Below are positions 6,929 to 15,214 of a stretch of 25,271 nt of DNA, one piece after another. The translations under genes and the position numbers were made by a program. How positions within the stretch are numbered: position 1 is the stretch's first letter; the number at the start of each line of letters is the position of its first letter. The stretch comes from a virus: positions 1 through 25,271 of the IMG/VR virus record IMGVR_UViG_3300047552_000856. The stretch is one strand, 5' to 3'. The notes beneath the pieces are model-generated. The model saw only the letters and a program-made list of their open reading frames with translations, was not told the origin of the DNA and made no database searches.

Positions 6929-8270
6929 TTAATATTTTTAATTCCTCACCACCTGGACAAAAACCAGGATGCTTAATTATATTTTTATTACGTTTAAAAA
7001 TATCCTGCGCACGATCCAAATCATAATATTTATTATATGCTAATTGTAATGTTGATATGCCATCAGCAGGAATACTATAATTAACACTTTTAGCAATACC
7101 TGATATTTTTATTTCAAAATTAAACATAAAAGAATTTCTTAAATCATCCATAGCTATATATAATTGATTATCATCTATATCATGATCTACTAAATCACCT
7201 ATCACTAATAATGTTTCTTCCATAATGGATTTAATTTTATCTCTATATTCTTCAGCAACTTCTTGAGAATCAAAATTGGTTCTAATAGCAATTTTAGCTA
7301 TTACTCCCATAAGAACAATTTTATTGTAAGCTAACATTAGTTTAGTATTTATTATTTGCTCTTCTGGAATCCATGCTATATCTTCAAAACTAAAAGAAGA
7401 AGCAATTATAATATTATCTATTGAAGAATTACCAATATCATTAGGAATATCTTGTCCATTAAGCTCAGTAACATCGCCTCTACGTTCACCACTAAATAAA
7501 CCAATAGTGCCACCTATAATCGTTTCAATGCCAAGACCAACAACATTTAATATTTGTTGTCCTGCTTGTTGTATAGTAGTAATGACATCAAATGGAGAAT
7601 CAATGACATCATCAATAGTGACTATAAAATCTGATAAATAACCTGTAGCCTCCGCCTGAAATTGTGATACTGTTCCTCTAATAGAACGTATAACACTTAT
7701 ATACTGTTGTAAAGAATCTTTAATAGAAGTAGCTAATTCTTGAATATGCACGCCAGTTAATATTAAATTCTGCATCATAGAATCACTTGATCTACTAATA
7801 CTATTATCTACAGTATTATCCACACCACTATTAGCATCAATTGTTTTAGCTGGAGGAGGTAAATCTTTATGTTGCACAAAATGCATTGAGAAACGAGCAA
7901 TTCCACCTTCTTGTGTACTTTCTTTTATTGACGCTCTTCCAACATGTCTAACTTCTATATCACCATAATATGGATGTTTTAATGTACCTTTACCAAATGA
8001 TCTTAATGCCACAATTAAAGCATCTCGTTCAGGCATATAATCAAAATTATTTTGTTTATTAGATATTATATAGCCTTCAATTGTAAATTCATCTAACCCT
8101 TGACCAAAATCCTCTGTATAAACAACTCCTTGGCTATCGATGTCACCTTCATCTAACTCAGGCAGTAATTCCTGTAAAACAACATTTCTACCAGCTGATC
8201 TTTCAGAATCAAGAACATAAAATTTTGCATCTTTAAAAGATGCTGATTGTAATCTATCTCGCCAACTCAT
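6921..8270 (-). CDS. DNA circularisation / tail protein gpN-like (DNA_circ_N)
   Basis: The 449-residue product begins with a clear DNA_circ_N domain (PF07157): MSWRDRLQSASFKDAKFYV, SAGRNVVLQELLPE, VVYTEDFGQGLDEFTIEGYI, ERDALIVALRSFGKGTLKHPYYGDIEV and GGIARFSMHFVQH over residues 1-135. In Mu this is gpN, a tail/baseplate protein at the tape measure end. The historical 'DNA circularisation' name does not imply that function here. The middle is helical and serine-rich (SRSSDSMMQNLI), and the C-terminal half is variable. It starts one base after the tape measure stop, with only a weak GGGG-type ribosome-binding site, which suggests translational coupling. Confidence 0.9.
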   Translation of the reverse strand: MSWRDRLQSASFKDAKFYVLDSERSAGRNVVLQELLPELDEGDIDSQGVVYTEDFGQGLDEFTIEGYIISNKQNNFDYMPERDALIVALRSFGKGTLKHPYYGDIEVRHVGRASIKESTQEGGIARFSMHFVQHKDLPPPAKTIDANSGVDNTVDNSISRSSDSMMQNLILTGVHIQELATSIKDSLQQYISVIRSIRGTVSQFQAEATGYLSDFIVTIDDVIDSPFDVITTIQQAGQQILNVVGLGIETIIGGTIGLFSGERRGDVTELNGQDIPNDIGNSSIDNIIIASSFSFEDIAWIPEEQIINTKLMLAYNKIVLMGVIAKIAIRTNFDSQEVAEEYRDKIKSIMEETLLVIGDLVDHDIDDNQLYIAMDDLRNSFMFNFEIKISGIAKSVNYSIPADGISTLQLAYNKYYDLDRAQDIFKRNKNIIKHPGFCPGGEELKILNA

Positions 8271-8271
8271 A

Positions 8272-10143
8272 CTAATTAGACCCCGCTAATACTGTATGTC
8301 CTAAATAACTATCTGAAATAATATTCAGTCCTATATCTCCATTTTTATTAACATTATCTATGGTTGCTGTAGTTCCTTGATCAGCTTTAACTTTAATAGT
8401 TACTTCTGCTTTACCATTTGCAGATCTACTTGCATTCATAGCTGCGATACTTTCCCCAATTCCTCTTGTTCTTTCAACGGCAAAACCACCAGACCTTGAA
8501 AATGCCGTTTGTAATAATGCAAGTTTTTCTTTAAATCCTAAATTCTTTTTTAATAATTCATTTTGTTTTTTAAGATCATCATTTTGTTTTTTATTCCCTT
8601 TGTTTTCTAATTCATTTAAACGCTCTTGTGTCTCTGCTCTTTGATCAATAAGTTTTAATTGTTCTTCTATAAGTTTTTTTAACTCTTCATCAATTTTTCC
8701 CATAGCTATTTTTTTACGAATCTCTTGATCGGCTAATGCTGCTTCCAATCCCATTGTTGCTATGTCAACTCTACTTAATTTATCTTTACTATATTCTTGT
8801 GCTGTTAATTTTTGTCTTGTACGGGAAGCAGATATCTTTTTTTCAGAATCACCAATTAACTTATCAAGTCTTTTTACTTCATCACCAAGATTAACTTTTT
8901 CAATTCTTTTTAATTCGGATATATGTTGTTTAACAGCTTCCGTATTTATACCTATTAATTTAGCTTGCTCATCAAATACTAAAGCAGTCTCTGGTAATAT
9001 TGTTTTTAATTGATTTTCTACAGTTATTAACCTTAATTTTTCTTGTGTATTGAGATTAGTTTTCTTTTTTAACATCTCATATTCACTAACTAAATCATTG
9101 ACTTGATCAGCTTCTTTTTTAGCATTATCAGCAGTTATAGTAAAACGCTTGTTATGTTTATCAATTGCTTCACTCACGGCCATCATAGTTGTAGCTAAAA
9201 TAGCTAATCCACCTATTACCAAATGTACTGGTGTTATACCTCCTGCAAATAAAGCAACTAACTTACCAAATCCAAATAATACCGGACCAGTAGCTGCGGC
9301 AAGTCCCCCAAACAATACAATTAAAGTTTTAGTTCCTTCACCAAGATTACTTAACCACTCAACAATACCTGCTAAACCATCTAACATTTTATTTATTGTT
9401 GGAAACATTACATCACCTAACTTACTTAAAAATATTGTAAAATTATCTTTAAGTGTTGAAAGACGACCATAAAAAGTTTTACTTTGTGTTTCCATAGCTC
9501 TGTAAAATAATCCACCAGCAGAGGTAGCAGATTTAAAAGCATCTGTCACCATATCAACAGATATCATGCCCTTAGACATTTCATCTTTAAGCTGAGCCAT
9601 GCTCTTGCCAGTTTTTTCAGATATAACTGTTAATGGGTTAAAACCAGCGTTAATCATTTGTAGTAAATCCTGACCCATTAAACGGCCAGTAGCAGACATT
9701 TGAGAATATGCAAGACTTAATTGATTAAGTTTTTCTGAATCTCCTCTTGCAACATCACCTAACATCTGCAATGTAGGAAGTACATCTTTAGATTGAATAT
9801 TAAATGCAAGCATTAACTCTGCATTTCTTGCTAAGTCTCCAAATTCTAAAGGTGTTTTAGCAGCAAAATCTCTTAAATCCTTAGTAAACTTTTTAGCAGC
9901 ATCTCCACTTTTTAACATAGTAGTAAAAGAAGCATCATACTTTTCTATATCTGCTCTTGTTTTTATGGCCGCTACACCAAGACCAACAATAGGCAAAGTC
10001 ACAAACTTACTCATAGTTGATCCAATTTTTTCATATCGGCCAGCCATATCTTGTAATTTTGCATTAACCTTACCTATCGGTTGAGTAAATTTATCTATTA
10101 GTTGTAATAATACAGATATGCTGTATTTTTTTTCACCAGCCAT
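8272..10143 (-). CDS. Tail tape measure protein
   Basis: This 623-residue protein has the tape-measure N-terminal domain (TIGR02675 type). Residues 60-245 run from KTRADIEKYDASFTTMLKSG through DFAAKTPLEFGDLARNAELML, QMLGDVARGDSEKLNQLSLAYSQMSATGRLMGQDLLQMINAGFNPL to a TFYGRLSTLKDNF segment. Residues about 272-322 are strongly hydrophobic with glycine (TLIVLFGGLAAATGPVLFGFG, then HLVIGGLAILATTMMAV), typical of tape measures that later insert in the host membrane. Residues 340-555 are long charged helices, likely coiled coil. At about 1.5 Angstrom per residue the tail would be roughly 90 nm, an inference from length only. It directly follows the chaperone frameshift region, the standard order. 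Confidence 0.95.
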   Translation of the reverse strand: MAGEKKYSISVLLQLIDKFTQPIGKVNAKLQDMAGRYEKIGSTMSKFVTLPIVGLGVAAIKTRADIEKYDASFTTMLKSGDAAKKFTKDLRDFAAKTPLEFGDLARNAELMLAFNIQSKDVLPTLQMLGDVARGDSEKLNQLSLAYSQMSATGRLMGQDLLQMINAGFNPLTVISEKTGKSMAQLKDEMSKGMISVDMVTDAFKSATSAGGLFYRAMETQSKTFYGRLSTLKDNFTIFLSKLGDVMFPTINKMLDGLAGIVEWLSNLGEGTKTLIVLFGGLAAATGPVLFGFGKLVALFAGGITPVHLVIGGLAILATTMMAVSEAIDKHNKRFTITADNAKKEADQVNDLVSEYEMLKKKTNLNTQEKLRLITVENQLKTILPETALVFDEQAKLIGINTEAVKQHISELKRIEKVNLGDEVKRLDKLIGDSEKKISASRTRQKLTAQEYSKDKLSRVDIATMGLEAALADQEIRKKIAMGKIDEELKKLIEEQLKLIDQRAETQERLNELENKGNKKQNDDLKKQNELLKKNLGFKEKLALLQTAFSRSGGFAVERTRGIGESIAAMNASRSANGKAEVTIKVKADQGTTATIDNVNKNGDIGLNIISDSYLGHTVLAGSN

Positions 10144-10158
10144 AAAAACAAATAATCC

Positions 10159-10613
10159 TTATTCTGTAGAAATCATCTCTTGTATCCCTTCAATCCAAAA
10201 ACAAAGTTCTTGAATCTCCATTTCCCATATTTCAGAACTGGAAAAAGAATAATATTTTGCTATGACTCTGACTGTCTTCTTCCAGTCAAAAATTATTTCC
10301 CAGCCAAAGTCATCTATTCCCCCATTAGTTCACTAATGGCATCCGCAATTTTAAATAAATCATCTAAATCAACTTCTTCTATAATAGTTTCAGAATACCC
10401 TGTGAGCCCGGCAACCATAGGAATAATTTCATGTACTTTTAATTTTGCCTTTTGCCCTTTTTTACCATTAAGCATGGATTCTGGTAAATGTTTTAAATGT
10501 TTAGCTTTTAATCTACCTATTTTTAATGTATCTATAACTAACTTAGATCCATCATCTTGTTGAACAGTTATGGGATATTCTAATGTTATATTTGTAACCG
10601 CTTCCTCTGCCAT
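10159..10613 (-). CDS. Tail assembly chaperone long form, made by predicted -1 frameshift (151 aa)
   Basis: The chaperone gene below ends ...ATG GGG GAA TAG. A -1 slip on the run of five G's (10323-10319) enters a frame that stays open to a TAA at 10161-10159. The added 53 residues read GIDDFGWEIIFDWKKTVRVI and continue with aromatic and acidic helices (SSSEIWEMEIQEL, FWIEGIQEM). This W/E-rich layout is what the T-part of gpG-gpGT and the P2 E' / Mu gp41' extensions look like. The -1 frame upstream is blocked by TGA at 10332-10330, so the slip can happen only between about 10329 and 10314. The fusion would hold 98 residues from the short form plus 53. The extension has no start or ribosome-binding site of its own. 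Long-form chaperones bind the tape measure during tail assembly. Confidence 0.8.
10314..10326 (-). promoter_or_regulatory. Predicted programmed -1 frameshift site
   Basis: Reading the minus strand, the last codons of the chaperone are ATG GGG GAA TAG. The five-G run lets a GGG-decoding tRNA re-pair perfectly one base back. The adjacent TAG may pause the ribosome. It is not a classic X-XXY-YYZ heptamer, because the GAA-decoding tRNA would mispair on GGA, so the slip is probably a single-tRNA event. The Mu gene in this position is known to use a G-run slip as well (reported as -2). Confidence 0.65.
10314..10613 (-). CDS. Tail assembly chaperone, short form (Mu gp41-like)
   Basis: The 99-residue protein lies between tube and tape measure and matches the Mu gp41 / P2 gpE tail-assembly-chaperone type (Phage_TAC_7-like). 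It has a beta start (NITLEYPITVQQDDGSKLVIDTLKIGRLKAKHLKHLPES) followed by a C-terminal helical part (VHEIIPMVAGLTGYSETIIEEVDLDDLFKIADAISELMG in outline). The R.P/DGS-L-R-L-K pattern and the final L..V/I...S.L.G helix are typical. It is cytoplasmic, coats the tape measure before tube polymerisation, and is not in the finished virion. It starts through a TAATG overlap with the tube gene. Its 3' end is the predicted frameshift site. Confidence 0.88.
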   Translation of the reverse strand: MAEEAVTNITLEYPITVQQDDGSKLVIDTLKIGRLKAKHLKHLPESMLNGKKGQKAKLKVHEIIPMVAGLTGYSETIIEEVDLDDLFKIADAISELMGE

Positions 10614-11005
10614 TAACTATTCTCCACTGTTTCTGTCCAAAATGGACCTATAAACTTTACAACTGTTTCACCTTCACCAGAGGTAATTTTAAAATTACGT
10701 GTACAAGTTGCTTTCTGCATAGTATAGGATTTTCCCCCACCAGCAGCTCTAAAAATAATTGTGCCATTTTCCCTTATACGAGCTAATGTATCTAACGATA
10801 CATCATCTCTATCAGTTATTGTTACATCTAATGAGACCTCTATTGGTGTTTCAACATAACCATGTATGCCACCTTCACCCATAACAGGTGTTAGTTCAAA
10901 AGGTGCCTCTCCTGATATACCTATACCATTAGCCACAGCTCCATTTTTATGTAGGAGCAATTGACCATTTACTAATATTTCTACTCTTCCTGTGACTCTC
11001 GACAT
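10613..11005 (-). CDS. Tail tube protein (Mu gpM-like)
   Basis: The 130-residue product directly follows the sheath gene and is the inner tube subunit of the contractile tail. The pattern of Mu-type tube proteins is visible: MSRVTGRVEILVNGQLLLHKNGA, a GISGEAPFELTPVMGEGGIHGYVETP segment, VSLDVTITDRDDVSLDTLARI and GTIIFRAAGGGKSYTMQKATC, followed by EGETVVKFIGPFWTE at the end. AAGGAG precedes the ATG at 11005. Length and order are as expected for the gpM family (PF10618). It would stack as hexameric rings inside the sheath and touch the tape measure and chaperone. Confidence 0.93.
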   Translation of the reverse strand: MSRVTGRVEILVNGQLLLHKNGAVANGIGISGEAPFELTPVMGEGGIHGYVETPIEVSLDVTITDRDDVSLDTLARIRENGTIIFRAAGGGKSYTMQKATCTRNFKITSGEGETVVKFIGPFWTETVENS

Positions 11006-11015
11006 ATTTTTCTCC

Positions 11016-12515
11016 TTATAAAATGTACTGCAATTTACCAGCCAATTGTCTAAACTGATTTATTAAATCAGGAGCTAATAAGACATTAACTCTATTAGGA
11101 TCATCAGCTCTTTCAACAATAAGATTATTTATAAAATCAACAATATTTTCTACTAATCCTGCTTCTTGCAGTTCAGTAAATAAAGCTATAATTTCTCCCT
11201 TAATTGTTTTTGGTGTTACCACATAACTACCAGCTTGTATTGGATAAGAATCAGAAGCGAGCTTAAATCTTGGTAAAATAAAACGAGTTGTCATACGAGC
11301 TTTAAATTGATATCTAATTTCCATAAGTGTAAATAATGTTTGAATATCAAGATAACTTGAATCAGGAATTCCTAAAGCATTATTTTGATATGTCGTTATA
11401 CTTCTTTCTATTACAACATCACCATCAGCATCTACTATCCAAGTAGCTACACCATCATATAACAATACATTACGTTCAGATTGTGTAAATCTATTATTAA
11501 TTTTTGGGGCAATTACATTTTTAAGTTTAAGATAATGCAATGGCCTTGCAGGATCATCATTCAAATTATAAGCGGCAACAGCTCCCCATGCAGATGCCCA
11601 TTCCTCAGGAGAAGTAGGAGAACCATTAAAACCTATTACTGTAGTATGTATATTATTTCTACTATTTCCATGTGTGGTACAACTTGCATTCGTACCTCTA
11701 TATCCATAATACATATGCCCTGGTTTATCAATTAAAGGCTTCCATCTTTCGTCTAACTCATCCTCAATAGAATCAAGATTAGTGCTATCAAAATATGGAT
11801 TGATAATATGTTGAAATTGTTCTGCATCTACTACAGCCCAAACATCACCTACATTAGGATTAGTTGCCCCACCAGCAAAAGCAGATATAGTTACACTATT
11901 ACCAAAAAATGTTGGATGACTCTGACCTTCATAAAAATTAAATTGTAAATCAATATAGTTACCACATTCACCATTATTTACAGCAGAAAAAACAAGTGCC
12001 CCGGAAGTAGCAAAAGAAGCAACAAAAGGTAAATAGCTATTAGCATTTACTAATGTTTTATACGCTGAGTTAATGTCTTGCACAGACCAGCCACTTGTAA
12101 TAAGGACATCTAATTTAGAACCATTGCCAAGCAATCGAATATATTGATCACCACCAGAACAAGATCCACCGTTATGAGATAGAGCGACAGAAAAATGTAA
12201 TCTTGCTGATGCTGTTGTAGCCGCAGCATTATCACTTAATGCCACAGCAAATAATTCTGTATTAGGATTATTTCTTTTAAACACTCTGCACATTCTTGAT
12301 AGTATTGATCCCGCTCCAAAATAACCATCAGCTATATTTTCTGTACTAATTGCATATAGTGTATCTTTAGTAGCATTACCGTCACTTACCATTTGTCCAG
12401 GAATTAAAACTTTATGAGGATTAGAAAATAATCCTTGTAAAGCTCTGCTATTATCTACCTCAGTCCATACCCCAGGTGTACGAATTGTATCCGGTATATT
12501 ATTAAACTGTATCAT
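11016..12515 (-). CDS. Tail sheath protein (Mu gpL-like)
   Basis: This 499-residue protein is the contractile sheath subunit and shows that the virion is a myovirus. Key stretches are IPDTIRTPGVWTEVDNSRAL (residues 7-26), DDPARPLHYLKLKNVIAPKI (320-339), FTQSERNVLLYDGVATWIVDADGDVVIERSITTYQNN (343-379), SYLDIQTLFTLMEIRYQFKARM (387-408) and a C-terminal domain with GLVENIVDFINNLIVER and NRVNVLLAPDLINQFRQLA (474-492). These follow the Mu gpL family closely. The gene has an AAAGGGAGG site and begins through a TAATG overlap with the DUF2635 gene. No truncation or frameshift is seen. Confidence 0.96.
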   Translation of the reverse strand: MIQFNNIPDTIRTPGVWTEVDNSRALQGLFSNPHKVLIPGQMVSDGNATKDTLYAISTENIADGYFGAGSILSRMCRVFKRNNPNTELFAVALSDNAAATTASARLHFSVALSHNGGSCSGGDQYIRLLGNGSKLDVLITSGWSVQDINSAYKTLVNANSYLPFVASFATSGALVFSAVNNGECGNYIDLQFNFYEGQSHPTFFGNSVTISAFAGGATNPNVGDVWAVVDAEQFQHIINPYFDSTNLDSIEDELDERWKPLIDKPGHMYYGYRGTNASCTTHGNSRNNIHTTVIGFNGSPTSPEEWASAWGAVAAYNLNDDPARPLHYLKLKNVIAPKINNRFTQSERNVLLYDGVATWIVDADGDVVIERSITTYQNNALGIPDSSYLDIQTLFTLMEIRYQFKARMTTRFILPRFKLASDSYPIQAGSYVVTPKTIKGEIIALFTELQEAGLVENIVDFINNLIVERADDPNRVNVLLAPDLINQFRQLAGKLQYIL

Positions 12516-12730
12516 TAGTTAATACCTCCCTTTTTAATTTCCTTTTTAAAAGGAACTATATTGTCATTTAATTTATTTATTACACTAAGATCACCATCAT
12601 TTATTCTACGTCTCCAATATGTGCCATTAGTTCCATTTAATTCGACTAACATGCCATCAATTGGAACTGGAGTTTTAGTTTTTGGATCTCTTACCAGTAA
12701 ACCTTCTTTAGGTTTTACAAATACTGTCAA
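12515..12730 (-). CDS. DUF2635 small tail protein (Mu gp38-like), TTG start
   Basis: The 71-residue protein sits just upstream of the sheath, as the DUF2635 gene does in Mu-like phages. It contains the family's short pattern: VRDPKTKTPVPIDGMLVEL, then YWRRRINDGDL (residues 38-48). The start codon is TTG (12730-12728), supported by an AAAGGAGG site with a six-base spacer. No ATG is available in the neighbourhood. Function is unknown, although conservation next to the sheath suggests a small tail assembly or initiation role. A rare start with a perfect ribosome-binding site may lower its expression relative to the sheath. Confidence 0.85.
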   Translation of the reverse strand: MTVFVKPKEGLLVRDPKTKTPVPIDGMLVELNGTNGTYWRRRINDGDLSVINKLNDNIVPFKKEIKKGGIN

Positions 12731-12742
12731 TTTTGACCTCCT

Positions 12743-13438
12743 TTATCTTGTAAAAGCTGAATCATAAATATTAAATCCAGTGCTAAAACTTTTATTTAGT
12801 CCACCAGCTCCCGGATCACTTTGCATATCTATAGCCTGACCTAAGTCAGGAAATATATCTGTTAATGGTAAATCAATAGGAGTATTTAATCTTTCAGATG
12901 GTGAAAGAATAGTCCATGCATATATTTTTTCAAAAAGTTGAGTCTCTTCTGTTTCTTGTTCATCTATATTATCATTAACAACAAGAGATATTTTTCTTCT
13001 ATCTCCTTTATCACTTATTACTCTTGATTGATATTCAAACTCAAATTGATAATATAAATAAGCAGAATTAAATCCAACTAATTTACCACCTCTATAATAG
13101 GTAATAGTTTCCGCTTCTGCTATTTGCCATCCAAGAATAGCAGAAAATATTTCATTGCGTATATCATGCAATCTATCATAAGCAGCAATACCCAACTTAT
13201 CAGCAAAGTCTAAATCATTACGTAAGGCAACAACCACACCAAATCTTTCAGTGATAGCTTGATTTATAAAATTATCATATTCATTAACTCTTGCATCATC
13301 AATCAACGGTATAACAAATGCCATTTCTTTAGTTAATGTATTATTTATTGCTGCTGTTAACTCGACAGCCCCACCTATCATATTTTCAAATGTGGTATTA
13401 GCTAAACGTAATTTTAAAACTATTTTTCCTAATTTCAT
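12743..13438 (-). CDS. Probable tail terminator protein (Mu gp37-like position)
   Basis: The 231-residue product lies between the gp10-like neck protein and the DUF2635/sheath pair, the place of Mu gp37-type tail terminators that cap the tail tube. It shows an alpha/beta layout: RLANTTFENMIGGAVELTAAIN, KEMAFVIPLIDDARV (a pattern P.A+VIPL), ITERFGVVVALRN, DLDFADKLGIAAYDRLHDIRNEIFSAILGW and YYRGGKLVGFNSAYLYYQFEFEYQSRV. The V..A..A..RLH.IR..I..ALLGW region is typical of this group. The C-terminus (residues 212-231, GGLNKSFSTGFNIYDSAFTR) is extra and resembles the GFNxGF repeat units of the gp48-like protein. The stop codon abuts the ribosome-binding site of the next gene. Confidence 0.78.
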   Translation of the reverse strand: MKLGKIVLKLRLANTTFENMIGGAVELTAAINNTLTKEMAFVIPLIDDARVNEYDNFINQAITERFGVVVALRNDLDFADKLGIAAYDRLHDIRNEIFSAILGWQIAEAETITYYRGGKLVGFNSAYLYYQFEFEYQSRVISDKGDRRKISLVVNDNIDEQETEETQLFEKIYAWTILSPSERLNTPIDLPLTDIFPDLGQAIDMQSDPGAGGLNKSFSTGFNIYDSAFTR

Positions 13439-13905
13439 AATTTGTCCTTAATAACATCAAACAATCTGCCACTTGCTACACTCTCCATCCAATCAGCTAT
13501 TGGTTTTACAAAAGGACGGGCTTTAATTCTATCTGTTCCTTCCTCTAATGGCAAAGCATAATTAACTAATCCACTTTTGGATTGTTCATTACTACCTATT
13601 TCTACAGATCCTTCTCTTACATCTAACACAATACTGCCAATCAATCTTCCACTATCAACAGCCGGAGGATAACCAGGAGCAGAAGGGAAATGAATTGTTC
13701 CATTAGGTCTGCGATAAAACCAATGTGCTTTACCTGTATTTAACATTGAGCGTTTCATTCGCTCATCTGCTTCCATACCAATATTAACCATTTCATTCTG
13801 TATATCTTTTAATAAATCTTTGTTAGACGCATATTTAATAGCTTCTAATAATTCTTTATTTGGAGTGACCTTTATATGTAATGGTTTCTTATCATTCGTT
13901 TCCAT
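13435..13905 (-). CDS. HK97 gp10-like head-tail joining / minor tail protein
   Basis: The 156-residue protein carries the HK97-gp10_like pattern: an N-terminal helix (NKDLLKDIQNEMVNIGMEADERMKRS), HFPSAPGYPPAVDSGRLIGSI (residues 72-92), a beta strand VEIGSNEQ, YALPLEEGTDRIKARPFVKPIADWM (116-140) and a final helix. The 'PGxPP..DSG.L..SI' and 'EEGT..I.ARPF' motifs are the family signature. It is likely a neck component between connector and tail. It overlaps its neighbours on both sides (14 bases upstream, 4 downstream). Function within the neck varies among phages, so only the family is firm. Confidence 0.88.
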   Translation of the reverse strand: METNDKKPLHIKVTPNKELLEAIKYASNKDLLKDIQNEMVNIGMEADERMKRSMLNTGKAHWFYRRPNGTIHFPSAPGYPPAVDSGRLIGSIVLDVREGSVEIGSNEQSKSGLVNYALPLEEGTDRIKARPFVKPIADWMESVASGRLFDVIKDKL

Positions 13906-14341
13906 AACCTGTCCCTTGTTCCTCTACTTCTCTGACACGCACCTTTATATAATCATAATTATTCTCATCACGCATAATTCCAACTATGCGAAACATTCTC
14001 CCCTTTACAGATGATCCTTCCTGCTTAAAGATATAATATTGTGCTTTTAATGGGTTAAGATCTGATAGACCTTTTACCCCTTCTGCAAATCCACTATTAA
14101 AAGCTTTACCTAAAGACTTTATAGCAATCCACCTAAAAGTAATTATATGTGTAACAACTTCCTCACTATTAACCCCTCTAATAGCTGCTACAACTATATT
14201 CTCTGATACTGGTTTAATTGCTCCCCATATTGTGGCAATAGTTTCATAACTTTGATCTAATCCACCAGTTCTATCATTACTAACATCAAGAGAAGGCTTC
14301 TTAATTTGAAAACGATGTTTCAATTTATCTGCTATATACAT
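13892..14341 (-). CDS. Putative head-closure / head-tail joining protein
   Basis: I place the start at 14341 (MYIADKLKHRFQIKK), giving 149 residues. The longer open frame reaching 14467 would add a hydrophobic, cysteine-rich N-terminus that lies wholly inside the connector gene and is a shadow. The gene overlaps the end of the connector gene by 17 bases and has a weak ribosome-binding site. Residues 14-70 (IKKPSLDVSNDRTGGLDQSYETIATIWGAIKPVS) and the WIAIKSL and MFRIVGIMRDENNYDYIKVRVREVEE segments fit the SPP1 gp16 / phage head-tail joining group (PF05521 type). Those are small beta-barrel proteins that seal the portal. A small GKAFNSGFAEGVKGL insert echoes the FNxGF motif of two other tail genes. 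Confidence 0.75.
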   Translation of the reverse strand: MYIADKLKHRFQIKKPSLDVSNDRTGGLDQSYETIATIWGAIKPVSENIVVAAIRGVNSEEVVTHIITFRWIAIKSLGKAFNSGFAEGVKGLSDLNPLKAQYYIFKQEGSSVKGRMFRIVGIMRDENNYDYIKVRVREVEEQGTGYGNE

Positions 14342-14933
14342 AATTACTAACTTTAAAAGACATAAGTTTTTTACGCATTGAATCAGGAGGATCACTTGAA
14401 ACAACTCTATTATCAAATGAATCAACCACCCATTGCTTAATAGCGTCTCGAATAGTGGCGGGAACATTAGAAGCTAATGCACCATATCCAGCAACCCAAA
14501 TTATTTTAAATCCTCCTCTGTCTCTATCATAATTATAAGGAAATTCAACTCCCTGTTTAATAATAATTTCACCCGGAACAGCATTAGTCATTAGATAATA
14601 ATTATCACTGTCATATATTGTAGCAGCATCACTTTCATCTAATGTAGAAATAGATGTAACTGATATTAAAGGAGGCCTTGGCAATTTTACAATATTTCCA
14701 GGCCAATAATCTAAATACATAGTAAGAGTTTGACTAATCAACGCTCTTCCTAAGTACAATTCCATGTTTTCTCTAACAGTGGATATCAGGGAGTCGAGAA
14801 TATCATCTTCCTCGCTCCCATCTATCCTACCCCATAATTTAACCTCTTCCAGGGTTACTGGTTCAATAGCTGGGGGAGTTGTTACATTCCATGCCCTATT
14901 TGCTTTTTGATTTAATGGGGTATTATTTAACAT
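14325..14933 (-). CDS. HK97 gp6-like head-tail connector (adaptor)
   Basis: The 202-residue protein matches the gp6-like head-tail connector family: PPAIEPVTLEEVKLWGRIDGSEEDDILDSLISTVRENMELYLGRALISQTLTMYLDYWP (about residues 20-75), then IVKLPRPPLISVTSISTLDE, IIIKQGVEFPYNYDRDRGGFKIIWVAGYG, and a helix ATIRDAIKQWVVDSFDNR. These are the four-helix and beta-strand landmarks of the portal-bound dodecameric ring. AAGGAAG lies before the ATG inside the end of the upstream gene. Position after the capsid genes and before the closure protein is standard. Confidence 0.9.
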   Translation of the reverse strand: MLNNTPLNQKANRAWNVTTPPAIEPVTLEEVKLWGRIDGSEEDDILDSLISTVRENMELYLGRALISQTLTMYLDYWPGNIVKLPRPPLISVTSISTLDESDAATIYDSDNYYLMTNAVPGEIIIKQGVEFPYNYDRDRGGFKIIWVAGYGALASNVPATIRDAIKQWVVDSFDNRVVSSDPPDSMRKKLMSFKVSNYVYSR

Positions 14934-15214
14934 TATTTATCTTCCTTACTATCTTCGCCCATAATTTTTTTATTACGAGTATTAGGGGCATTCTTTTTAT
15001 TTACAACTAAATCTTCATCATACTCCTCTACCTGTTTTTTAGCATGAGAAATAATTACTCTTTCAGCAACTTTTAATGTATTTAAAAATACATCGGCTAA
15101 TTTTTCAGGAATTGAGTACTCCTCTCCTTTTTTATAATTAAAAGTTTGATATCCGTTAGGTGAACCTGGACAGTTTTCTTTCATTCTGATTTTAATAAGT
15201 TTAATATCAGACAT
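14933..15214 (-). CDS. Small conserved-type head-region protein
   Basis: The start is chosen at 15214 (MSDIKLIKIRMKENCPGSPN) through a TAATG overlap with the previous gene and an AGAGAGG site. The 16 extra codons of the longer frame lie inside that gene. The 93-residue product has a compact core up to about residue 58 (YQTFNYKKGEEYSIPEKLADVFLNTLKVAERV), then a lysine/glutamate/asparagine-rich tail. Similar 'V+I+M....GSP.G.....Y..G..Y.+P..LA..F+' proteins are common between capsid and connector genes in phages, with unknown function. A small capsid or neck accessory role is possible but not shown. Confidence 0.72.
   Translation of the reverse strand: MSDIKLIKIRMKENCPGSPNGYQTFNYKKGEEYSIPEKLADVFLNTLKVAERVIISHAKKQVEEYDEDLVVNKKNAPNTRNKKIMGEDSKEDK

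Noticed and set aside
10180-10563. A plus-strand open frame across the chaperone gene
   Set aside because: It lies opposite the chaperone and its frameshift extension and has no supporting start signal. All other genes run on the minus strand.
14342-14467. Longer N-terminus for the head-closure protein
   Set aside because: The added residues are hydrophobic and lie entirely in another frame of the connector gene. ATG 14341 begins the family-like sequence.
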